Positions 8,221 to 15,264 of a stretch of 15,264 nt of DNA are shown one piece after another. Origin of the DNA: Psilocybe azurescens. Its lineage: Eukaryota > Basidiomycota > Agaricomycetes > Agaricales > Agrocybaceae. Position 1 is the stretch's first letter. Each line of letters starts with the position of its first letter. Both the position numbers and the translations under genes were made by a program. The stretch covers positions 1 through 15,264 of the forward strand of contig JAJIRX010000615.1 of the NCBI GenBank assembly GCA_023853785.1. The letters run 5' to 3'. A model generated the notes under the pieces. The model had not been told where the DNA came from. It saw only the letters and a program-made list of their open reading frames with translations, and made no database searches.

Positions 8221-8335
8221 TACATCTACTATACACTGCTTATATAATCCTTATATCATACACCTACTATACACTGCTTATGTAATCTACCTTGTATCAT
8301 ACACCTACTGTACATTACTTATATAATCTACTATA
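8221..8335 (+). repeat. Three ~40-bp tandem repeat units
   Basis: The word TACAYCTACTRTACAYTRCT occurs at 8221, 8259 and 8300, each followed by TTATRTAATC, so the unit is 38-41 bp. Most changes are transitions. No gene is seen. Confidence 0.85.
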
Positions 8336-8369
8336 TGAATTAACTTGTTTTTACACACTTGTATTCAAT

Positions 8370-8985
8370 TTAATCTGAGCCAGAATCACTGGTCTCTGCT
8401 TCACTAGAATCACTAATCTCTTCATCCAATCCTAATTCTTCATTTTCATCATCACTATCTGAAGACTCTGCCTTTTTTTTCTTTTTGCAATGACATATTT
8501 TGTGTGATAAAATAGTATTGTGTGTAGAAACCAGTTGAAACTGCCAGGTGTCATACATTTAAGTATAGATTCAAAACCACCCAGCCATGCATTTAATTGT
8601 TCACACACTTGTGTATTAAAGGCTTTCTGGGCATATGCATTGCTGTTATTATCATATGCAATAATTACAAGATTTGGAGCTGAACCATCACCTAGAGAAG
8701 GACTGCAGTACTTTCAACAAAGATAATCATTGGCTTGGTGATTAATATAATGGTAAGTGTCCACAATAAATCTTGATGTTTTTTCTACATAACATCCCAA
8801 CTTCTATTGGTAACAGCTGTTTGCAACACTTGACATCCTTTGTCAATACATATGTAATCAGGACAAGATTCTTTTGTCTTATAAACAGACTGCAAAAACT
8901 TTAATATATTAGTTGTGGATTCAGACCTATTAAATTTTGTCCATGCATCTATATTATTTAAGGAACTAAATACATGATAATAATA
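8370..8985 (-). pseudogene. KDZ-type transposase-like remnant (C-terminal part)
   Basis: On the minus strand a broken frame runs from YYHVFSSLNNIDAWTKF near 8985 through CPDYICIDKGCQVL, RFIVDTYHYINHQANDYLC and FNTQVCEQLNAWLGGFES to FNWFLHTILFYHTKYV. It ends in an acidic, serine-rich tail (SSDSDDENEELGLDEE) with stop TAA at 8370. From memory these blocks match a large family of basidiomycete proteins related to KDZ transposases; I am surer that it is one repeated family than of the exact name. Defects are TAG at 8785-8787, TGA at 8714-8716, and frameshifts near 8780, 8705 and 8480. An ATT/AATA microsatellite (8975-9002) marks its upstream edge, and the N-terminal part is missing. Confidence 0.6.
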
Positions 8986-9037
8986 GCAATAATAATAATA
9001 AATACCATGATTGGGACCTATGGTGGAAGAGCTGATA

Positions 9038-9104
9038 GAGTCCAGGTGGACTCCAATTGGAGTGCCAACTTTAACTTTGAATAGAACAGAATCCAGTTGG
9101 ATTC
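9038..9104. repeat. Cluster of three short palindromes
   Basis: GAGTCCA-GG-TGGACTC (9038-9053) overlaps ACTCCAATTGGAGT (9050-9063), and GAATCCA-GT-TGGATTC follows at 9089-9104. The arms share the (G)GAYTCCA word seen in the array at 4950-5070. Confidence 0.75.
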
Positions 9105-9115
9105 CAACTAGAATA

Positions 9116-9139
9116 TTTCAATCTTTCAATCTTTCAATC
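9116..9139 (+). repeat. (TTTCAATC)x3 octamer repeat
   Basis: Three perfect tandem TTTCAATC units directly follow the palindrome cluster. Confidence 0.95.
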
Positions 9140-9368
9140 TTAGTGTAAATTCATGAGTGCAATATAATATATTAATAACTATATACTACATTATTATCTA
9201 CATGCAAAGTCCATTGTAACAAAATAAAATAAAAATAAAAAACATAACAGAGTAAAAAGATGGGCAGGAGGGTATATACTTGGGTTAAATGAACAAACAA
9301 ACACATAAATGTAAAAGAAATTGAGAGAACAAAAAGAAAAAAAGTGAAAAAAAAATGAAAAAAAAAGG

Positions 9369-9950
9369 GTGGTGGACGGGTGGTCATATTGGTCATACAT
9401 GCCGTTGTCATCGTGGGCGGGGTACGCATCCGCCATACATGTCGTCATCTTTGTGGCCATTGTGTTTGTTGTGGCCGTCATGCATGGCCATCGATACTCG
9501 GTGTCATACATGTCATTGTCATTGTCGTCTTTGTGGCTGTCATGTCCATTGCACACGTTGTGGGTGCTGTACATCAGTGTCATACTCGATGTCGTGTGTG
9601 TTGTCATCGTGGCCACTGTGTGTGTTGTACGTGTTGTGGTACATGTCCTGCATGTCGTTGTCGTCGTCCCCTACGTCGTGTCTGCTTTTGTACGTACCGT
9701 TGTCATACTGTACATGTTGTGTGTGTCGTGGTACGTGCAGTACGTACGCATACGCCATCGCTCTATATGAGAAAGAGGGGAGGGTTGGTGGCGGTGGTGG
9801 GTGGAGTTCACGACTTACCTGGTGTCGCCTTGTTTCCTGCTTGCATCCCCTCCTCTCGTTCCACCTCGTTCCCTCTTGGTCCTGAGTCATTGTCGTTGTA
9901 TACGGAGCCGTTGTCATTGTCATTGTATCGTGTACACATGTCCAGAGTCG
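9369..9950 (+). repeat. GTC/GTT-rich low-complexity island
   Basis: The plus strand is dominated by TGTCAT, TGTCGT, TGTGG, GTACGT and CATGT words in loose 3- and 6-bp phase, preceded by an A-rich run (9320-9367). Because stop codons need A-containing words that are rare here, long frames are open on both strands in several frames. Their proteins are low-complexity (V/C/H-rich on plus, T/M/D-rich on minus) and I do not regard any as genes. It is a degenerate microsatellite with GC content well above the neighbouring DNA. Confidence 0.75.
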
Positions 9951-9970
9951 TCATCATCATACACGAACCC

Positions 9971-10038
9971 GTTGTCAGTCAGTGGTGCTGCAATGCATGT
10001 TGGGTCGGGTTGGCGAGTGCCTGGCTCCGACTGACAAC
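9971..10038. repeat. Inverted repeat, 10-bp arms
   Basis: GTTGTCAGTC (9971-9980) is the reverse complement of GACTGACAAC (10029-10038), with a 48-nt loop. It sits at the end of the GTC-rich island. Confidence 0.7.
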
Positions 10039-10267
10039 AGCAAGGTGGTGAGGGCATGCACGGCAGCAGCAGGGTGGTGGTGGTCAGAGGAAGAGGTGGG
10101 GTGGTTGGAGTAACCAACGGACCGTCGTGGCAACTAAAAGTCATGCACGTGACATTGTTCACTGTTGCTGAGAATTGCCGAGAAATAATATCCAATTTCA
10201 AGTCTGTTTATGGTTCTGTTTTCGGTTCCGTTCCGGGCTATTCCATTTTGTAAACAGATTCTGTTCA

Positions 10268-10380
10268 ATTCCGCTGCGGAATCCGCCATTCCGCTGGAAT
10301 TGATATTAAATAAAATAGCAAGGCCTTGTGCCATATTTTTGCTCTCATTCCACAGCGGAATAGCGGATTCCGCAGCGGAC
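10268..10380. repeat. Small foldback with ~33-bp arms
   Basis: Left arm 10268-10300 and right arm 10347-10380 are inverted copies, sharing CCGCTGCGGAATCCGC, then a Y base, then ATTCCGCTG. The loop is 46 bp and AT-rich. The left arm itself contains the 15-bp palindrome ATTCCGCTGCGGAAT. This could be a tiny foldback transposon or a cruciform-forming satellite piece. Confidence 0.8.
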
Positions 10381-10431
10381 TCCGGTGGACTCTGGCCGGA
10401 ATATGTGGGGACACAGAAGCCCTTGATCTAT

Positions 10432-10558
10432 GGTACACTGGATTATATCGCTCCAGGAGTATTGTTCAACACTGCCAATAGACCACGACATCGAAGTTGA
10501 CCTGTGGTTTATCGGATTCATTCTGTATTTGCTTGTTGTGTGATACCCACCGTTCAAG
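10432..10558 (+). pseudogene. Protein kinase fragment (subdomains VIII-IX)
   Basis: The frame from 10432 gives GTLDYIAPGVL, matching the GTxxYxAPE activation-segment end (E changed to G). After a +1/-1 shift near 10480 the next frame gives DIEVDLWFIGFILYLLVV-stop-YPPF, matching subdomain IX (D-x-W-x-x-G-x-x-x-Y) and the G-Y-x-P-F end of many CAMK-type kinases, with TGA at 10541-10543 where a Cys-Gly is usual. The catalytic loop and ATP-binding lobe are not present upstream, where the foldback lies. It is a truncated, dead copy. The family call is from short motifs in the right order and spacing. Confidence 0.55.
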
Positions 10559-10614
10559 AAACAAGCCAGGCTCGCCCATCTCTGCGCTGCTCAGCTTGGC
10601 GAGGCAGCCTTTCC

Positions 10615-10936
10615 CCTTGAGAAAGCGCCTCAGGCAGTGAATTTGATGTAGATGGCAACCCACTTTGGATGAGGAACATGGCTCAAGAATTTCACATGGA
10701 TCAGGAGAATGTAGAGATTACGTTGACAAGGACAAGAAGTAAGGAGCTAGAGAGCGCACGAGATGAGAAATTTAGGCGCAGAGCGGAGTCTGCAGGAAGA
10801 AGTAGACACGGAAGAACACGGATATGAGGGAGACGAAGAAGAGGAGAAGAGTGCCGTCAGAGAGAGGTGTAGCGAGAGGGAGGATCTTATCCCAGCTCCC
10901 ATTCTTGTACCCGCTCAGGAGAGTACCGTAATATAG
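10615..10936 (+). pseudogene. Hypothetical acidic reading frame, frameshifted
   Basis: A frame open from ~10622 (SGSEFDVDGNPLWMRNMAQ) continues through EITLTRTRSKELESARDEKF to TGA at 10825-10827. A second frame, from ATG at 10763 to TAG at 10934-10936 (57 codons), gives an acidic region VDTEEHGYEGDEEEEKSAV ending IPAPILVPAQES. Taken together they look like a charged, partly disordered protein broken by one frameshift near 10790. I do not recognise it. It may be a piece of the same gene as the kinase fragment or unrelated. Confidence 0.35.
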
Positions 10937-11430
10937 ACACTTTGATTACTTGACCCTTTGCCAAGCAGGCGCCGTGTCACGTGCAGAAGGGGCACCAGGT
11001 TTTTAAAGTGCCAACATGCAGGCCTTGCGCAACTAGCGCCCCACTCTACTAGTGCAAACATGGCACTCGCACAACACTTGCAAGCACTTGTGCATGGTTT
11101 GCGTGATATTAATTTCTGTTCATGCATTTAATTGTATACTTGCGTGCAGTGTAATATCAACTAAAGATTTAAATTCAGTCAAGTCATTGAAGATGAATTA
11201 TATTATTGATTCTGTGATAATGATGGTACAGAGACCATTCATTCTTTTATGACCTTAGCTACAGGGTTTTTCTCCTTTGGAGTGGCCTGGGTTTACGACG
11301 AGGAGGTTGAGGAGGCTTCATTATTAATCTAAAATTAGGACCTGGCTACAAAGCGGAGTTATGTGACCATAGGCAAGACATGGAAGGTTCGAGAATATGT
11401 CTTACCTCAAGTTCTCTGTCATTGCCCTCT
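10937..11430. other. Spacer, no gene recognised
   Basis: Around 10990-11090 there are several related words (GTGCCAAC, GTGCAAAC, TGGCACT, TTGCAAGCACTTG) suggesting an old, decayed repeat. The 70-codon frames over this interval have no recognisable motif. Confidence 0.35.
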
Positions 11431-11916
11431 CTATCGTTGTGATTCCAGCTCGCAGGTACGTCCTGCGTAAACATTTTCTTCCTGGTTCTCGCCTTCATCT
11501 AATCCCCACTGATAATGCCCAGGTACTCCTGCCCGAAGCGAGACATCAAACATCTCTTCCTCCATTGCTTCGAGGCACTCCAAGTCAATGTTGTTATCCG
11601 TTAACACCGACATCGTACTTCGGAGCAGTGCATTCCACGCCATGTCCAGAAATCCTTTGACGGTGAGACACAATTTGTTTTCAACACTCACACTTTTTTC
11701 CGCTCTTTGTTCTTAATCTGTGCGGCCAGATAGACGGTATACGCATGAACCCAGGGTGTATATCTCATCCATAGGTGTCGTTTTTGTCCTTGCTGATATG
11801 TGCTTCAAACCAGTTCATAATCTGGGCACGCTCTGGGACTGACATAGGGACTTCACAGTGTAGTATAAGACATCGAAGAGAGTGACAGGAGCAAGGCAAA
11901 ATTTTCCTGGACATGG
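11431..11916 (-). pseudogene. Hypothetical protein gene, degenerate, possible intron
   Basis: A minus-strand frame from ATG at 11916 (MSRKILPCSCHSLRCLILHC) runs through VPERAQIMNWFEAHISKD to TGA. A one-base shift near 11770 continues it as WMRYTPWVHAYTVYLAAQIK followed by NKERKK. A GTGAGT donor and CTCAC branch-like word near 11690-11660 suggest a short intron. A third segment has FLDMAWNALLRSTMSVLTD and an acidic LECLEAMEEEMFD, ending at 11431. The amphipathic, tryptophan-rich composition and the continuity of sense across the breaks make a decayed gene more likely than chance frames. I do not recognise the family and cannot fix the exon joins. Confidence 0.45.
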
Positions 11917-12257
11917 TCAATAGTTATTCCATGCCGTGCAATATCTTACATTAGCTGGATGGCTAATTATAAGCCATTTATTGAAAACCATAACTAAGAA
12001 CCATATATCGTCGGATGTGGGACTGGTACTGAAGACTTAGTTGGTCTGTATTTTCTATATAATAAGTGTTGTTACGAGTCCTATTACGTAGTAATAGACT
12101 CGTTCTTTAACCAGGGACCCAAACGGCGATCATTTTCGCTATCAACCAACGTGACTTGCAACGTGATAGTTGTATTTGTAATCGTTTTCAGCCCGCTCAG
12201 TTACTTCCGATTTTTGTGGCACGTGTTATAGGCCCAAATGTTTTTTATTTTTAGTTA
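11917..12257. other. Spacer with one hairpin
   Basis: No gene is recognised. It contains the hairpin at 12074-12103 listed separately and otherwise nothing I can name. Confidence 0.4.
12074..12103. repeat. Compact hairpin, 13-bp stem, 3-nt loop
   Basis: ACGAGT (12074-12079) pairs with ACTCGT (12098-12103) and CTATTAC (12081-12087) with GTAATAG (12091-12097), leaving a single bulged C at 12080 and loop GTA. Too perfect to be casual, but no T-run follows and no gene is adjacent, so a terminator role is not supported. Confidence 0.75.
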
Positions 12258-12582
12258 CCGTAGCCAAAAAAAGTAATCACGCTTAAGTAATCTGATGGCA
12301 TTTTTGAGTGGGTTCATCGAAAATAAAAGGCCTTGTTCTCGTCAAGTAAGATAGTCAAGCAACTGAAATTTTGAAGAATGCATTGTATAATACAATAGAG
12401 TGCAAATATAAAATTTTGGCCAAAAACAATGATTAGAAAGTCAAAGAGAGCTGAATCTACCAATTTGTATGCTTTCAAGTGTCAATGGAAAGTTTAGGGC
12501 TATCTAATCTTCCCAATAGCTCAATAAATATATAAAAATTGAGAATATGATTCATTAGATATCTAATAGTAATCATGTATAA
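12258..12582 (+). repeat. Left arm of long inverted repeat
   Basis: 325 bp matching 12824-13146 in inverse orientation. By eye there are about 20 differences (roughly 94% identity). The longest perfect run is 76 bp, 12391-12466. Confidence 0.95.
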
Positions 12583-12823
12583 ATTTTAGGCAGAACAACT
12601 GGGCTTCAACAAAATATCAAGTGCGCAATCCCATTGACAATTGATTGGTGGTTATGCAAGAACTTGTCACATACTAAAACACATCCCTGTCAAGATTTCC
12701 TGCACATATCTCATGTTTAACACACTCTGTAATCTTGAGACAACTGAATATAATACTGAATGCTCATTTGACAGAACTTGAACCATGAATTCTTAGTTTA
12801 GGAGTGCACCCTCTGACTGAAGA

Positions 12824-13146
12824 TTATACATGGTTACTATTAGATATCTAATGAATCGTATTCTCAATTTTTATATATTTATTGAGCTGTTGGGAAGATT
12901 AGATAGCCCTAAACTTTCCATTGACACTTGAAAGCATAAAAATTGGTAGATTCAGCTCTCTTTGACTTTCTAATCATTGTTTTTGGCCAAAATTTTATAT
13001 TTGCACTCTATTGTAGTATACAATGCATTCTTCAAATTTTCAGTTGCCTGACTATCTTACTTGACAAGAATGAGGCCTTTTATTTTCGGCTGAGCCCACT
13101 CAAAATGCCATCAGATTACTTAAGTGTGATTACTTTTTTGGCTGAG
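12824..13146 (-). repeat. Right arm of long inverted repeat
   Basis: 323 bp, inverse match of the left arm. Differences cluster in the outer ~110 bp; the inner part is almost identical, with mostly single T/C changes. Confidence 0.95.
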
Positions 13147-13148
13147 TA

Positions 13149-13801
13149 TGTCTCCCACATGGTACTTGTAGTCGTCTTTGGCCGCTTGGTTATTTCTGGT
13201 TTTTTGTGCGGCACAGGCCTTTAACAACACCTGTGGGAAGATTTCTTTCTTCCCTCCTTTCCACATCATTGTTGCCTCCCCACTGCCTTTTGGGTATGTT
13301 TGCTTGATGTTATGCATGTGTTTCCTTTCAGTCATGTTGTTAACTAGTCTTACACACTGTACATCTTCAGCTGTTCACCTTTGGTGTATGTAGTTTAGCA
13401 ATGTTTTTTAGTGTAATACTTATTGGTACTCTGTTGTCTGATGATACCTTTGTGTAGTCCTTACATATATAATTGACTTCTTTGTATATTTATTATTCTG
13501 CATTTTTCTTAATGTAAATAGCATTAGTGACATTCATTATATCTGGGATGCTGTACATGATTTGAATTCTATATTCTACATACTATGTAATGCTATGAGT
13601 GAAATGTGTGATGTTGACTGTAGCTAACACATGTTACCCCTTCGGGCACTGTTCAACTGCTAATGAACATGTGTTCCATGCTGCGGCACATGTTCTTCTC
13701 CTCATTGAACACACTCTTTCTTTTGATGACTGTAAACTTCTGCATCATCTTTGGTGAGTCTGCTTTCTGTTTCTGATTGTGCTTGTTCTGATAGCAACAT
13801 T
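13149..13801. other. Spacer, possibly decayed coding on minus strand
   Basis: No gene can be defined. On the minus strand, 13146-13300 gives a lysine- and alanine-containing frame (GSGEATMMWKGGKKEIFPQ) next to the inverted-repeat element, and 13630-13750 reads as short K/R-rich frames. Both could be C-terminal remains of the pseudogene upstream on that strand, but no motif supports it. Confidence 0.3.
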
Positions 13802-14440
13802 TTAGTTTCCATGTGATGCCATGGGTGGAAGATCACCTACCATCTCTCCTATCAATGTTAATGCTTTCAGCACAATGTTCATCAACACAGAATTGTCCTT
13901 GTTTTTATATGCTATGAAGGACATGGTGGCCCTTACTATATCTCCAACCTCAAATGCTGCTGGTTCGATGCCAGTGTTTCATGCTATTGTGCAGTGAGCT
14001 ACTTCTTTATGGTATTCAATATGATTCTCACCTTATTCTTCCTTGTTGTCAGCATATTCTCATAGATAATCTACCTTGTTATCCATGCTGTGTATACAGT
14101 CAGTGCCACAGATTTGGGTGAGAGTGCCACATGGATCAACTCCCACTTTGAATGGCATTCCTGATTCCATACATATCATCTCCAGCCATTCTTGTTACTC
14201 TCCATGAATGTGGTTGCTCAACAAACACTACATGGTACTTGTCCTTCTATCAACAGTGTCATCAGCTACTGAATAACACTTTGTTTATATAGTAGTGCAG
14301 GCTTACATTGAATTCCACTATTGCAGTTGATTCTTTCTTGTTGTTCTGTGCATCTGCATGCACCTGCTCCAATATGGCCTTGGCCTCTATCAAATTGCTG
14401 GGATCCATGTACTGTGAATGTTGTCTCAATGCTTGTATTT
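13802..14440 (-). pseudogene. Degenerate hypothetical protein gene
   Basis: The minus strand keeps protein-like sense over ~640 bp with several shifts and stops. The first segment (14440-14274) reads QALRQHSQYMDPSNLIEAKA, then ILEQVHADAQNNKKES and AIVEFNVSLHYYIN. The middle holds VGVDPCGTLTQICGTDC. The last (13967-13802) reads PAAFEVGDIVRATMSFIAYK, then LMNIVLKALTLIGEM, ending at TAA 13802-13804. From memory the FEVGDIV...MSF...VLKALTL block resembles a repeated hypothetical protein family of Agaricomycetes with no known function; this match is weak evidence. At least four frameshifts and three stops show a dead copy. Confidence 0.5.
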
Positions 14441-14937
14441 TTCAGTATATGTTGCTTGTTTATATGGTACATTTGGTCTTATTTTTATTTTATTTTTGTT
14501 TATATTTTGTTATGTTTACTGTTTTCCTTTAACAATGACTCTTAGTATGCTTGATCTTTGTAATATGTCCTCAGTGCTTGACTGAATTCTTTGTGGTGTG
14601 TAATGTCTTGTACCTGTTTTGTCTCTCTTTTTCCCTATTTTCTTCGGACTTTGCTATACCGTTTGGCCCAATAATCAATTAGGAATTTCAGCAGATAAGC
14701 CACATCTGTTCTCTTCTGTGACATTGGTGTTTGTTAGTGTTTATACATAATCTCTGTCAGCATTCCGTTGGATTTCAAGTCCTGGCCATCAGATTTCAAG
14801 TCTGTGATCCTATCTACCAATCTGTTACTTTAATGTATTACATATGTCTCTACTAGTGACACTTGGTTTCATTCTGTACTTCTGTTCTTTATTTTATTTT
14901 TCTGCTCTCTTAACATGAATGATTAATTGCTCTATGC
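14441..14937. other. T-rich spacer, no gene recognised
   Basis: This is T-rich on the plus strand (a TTTATTTT run at 14480-14520). A word GATTTCAAGTC is repeated at ~14772 and ~14793. The plus-strand frames at 14308-14545 are hydrophobic by composition only and overlap the minus-strand pseudogene. Confidence 0.4.
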
Positions 14938-15264
14938 AGTATTTCATCTCACAGACAAAACAAAAACACGATTGACCATTTTCATGCTTTTGGAATGCAA
15001 TATTTGCACCTTATGTTAAATTTTCATCTGGAAGGTACATATAGCAGGGAGTACATTCAATGTGTTCATGCTTGTAAAGATCCAGAGGGCAATATATTGG
15101 TTGTCAATGTTGTTAACAGGAAATATGACTCAGTGGATGATATAACAGGTGAAGATATTGAGGTCAACTTGTTGTCTTGTTGTGTTGCATACAAGACCCA
15201 GAGGCAGAAGAACATGAACAGATTGCAGATGAAACATGCATGTAATGTATATGTCAGTACTCAT
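14938..15264 (+). CDS. Hypothetical protein, 3' end beyond window
   Basis: A plus-strand frame stays open from about 14938 to the right edge (109 codons), with the first ATG at 14995. It reads HAFGMQYLHLMLNFHLEGTY, then YIQCVHACKDPEGNILVVNV, later YDSVDDITGEDIEVNLLSCC and YKTQRQKNMNRLQ. The mix of charged and hydrophobic residues and the shift to purine-rich plus-strand composition near 15020 are coding-like, unlike the T-rich DNA before it. The word TGCAG just before 14939 could be an intron acceptor, in which case the start lies further upstream. I do not recognise the protein. Confidence 0.45.

Larger units (their letters stand above)
12258..13146. mobile_element. Long-inverted-repeat (foldback/MITE) element, 889 bp
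   Basis: Two inverted arms flank a 241-bp centre. Outer ends read CCGTAGCCAAAAAAAGTAATC on the left and, as reverse complement, CTCAGCCAAAAAAGTAATC on the right. Each is bordered by TA (12256-12257 and 13147-13148), consistent with a TA target duplication, though TA is common here. Each end contains two GTAATC copies spaced ~17 bp apart, as subterminal transposase-binding repeats often are. The centre and arms have no transposase motif, so the element is non-autonomous. The superfamily (mariner-like or other TA-inserting) is not determined. Confidence 0.8.

Noticed and set aside
8221..8335. Regularly spaced ~40-bp repeats as a possible CRISPR-like array.
   Set aside because: Only three imperfect units with no unique spacers; an ordinary tandem repeat in a eukaryotic setting.
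9355..10051. Overlapping long frames on both strands (up to 223 codons) in the GTC-rich island.
   Set aside because: All are low-complexity and exist because the repeat lacks stop words; no domain and no single preferred frame.
12069..12080. TGTTACGAG matches the edge of the Gypsy LTR (TGTTACGAC at 3152), suggesting a solo LTR.
   Set aside because: No partner CGTAACA end lies within LTR distance on either side, and the following bases do not match the LTR at 3152-3577.
13971..13983. GGTTCGATGCC resembles a tRNA B box.
   Set aside because: No A box or cloverleaf fits upstream, and on the other strand it encodes part of the degenerate gene at 13802-14440.
14308..14545. Two plus-strand hydrophobic frames that could be small membrane proteins.
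   Set aside because: The hydrophobicity follows from T-rich sequence, the two frames overlap each other, and the minus strand there reads as a decayed gene.

Overview
The window looks like a repeat-rich, gene-poor stretch of a fungal nuclear genome, most likely an agaricomycete basidiomycete. The grounds are a Ty3/Gypsy retrotransposon of fungal type, a small secreted-type protein with DUF5648-like repeats and one short GT-AG intron, a remnant resembling the KDZ-type transposases that are abundant in Agaricomycetes, and AT-rich spacers full of short repeats. No bacterial operon, CRISPR array, rRNA or convincing tRNA is present. Family names are recalled from motifs read by eye; no database was searched.

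Layout. 1-3577 (minus strand): the 5' LTR, gag and most of pol of a Ty3/Gypsy element running off the left edge, with protease, reverse transcriptase and RNase H recognisable but broken by several frameshifts. 3578-5540: AT-rich spacer with a diverged ~300-bp direct repeat, a 10-bp-period array and a small hairpin. 5541-6235: remnants of small elements with Tc1/mariner-like ends, including a 233-bp tandem duplication in which I see no mismatch. 6782-7444 (minus): DUF5648-like secreted protein gene, disrupted by one stop and one frameshift. 7612-8340: short direct repeats, a purine-rich minisatellite and a 40-bp triplicate repeat. 8370-8985 (minus): KDZ-like transposase remnant. 9038-10100: small palindromes, an octamer repeat and a GTC/GTT-rich low-complexity island. 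10268-10936: a foldback, a protein-kinase fragment and an acidic hypothetical reading frame. 11431-11916 (minus): degenerate hypothetical gene. 12258-13146: an 889-bp element with ~324-bp inverted arms. 13802-14440 (minus): degenerate hypothetical gene. 14938-15264 (plus): open frame running off the right edge.

How it works together. I see no set of genes forming a coherent new pathway; nearly every coding segment is broken and the window reads as a transposon graveyard. The most informative signal is in the LTR element. The 11 bases just inside the 5' LTR are exactly complementary to 11 bases inside that LTR which lie 33 nt downstream of the start of a TATA-like box, where transcription should begin. 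No tRNA-type primer site (TGG...) is present. This is the arrangement of the self-primed Tf1/sushi group of Ty3/Gypsy elements. The second notable structure is the long inverted repeat at 12258-13146, whose arms share a perfect 76-bp run and would make a long double-stranded RNA if transcribed.
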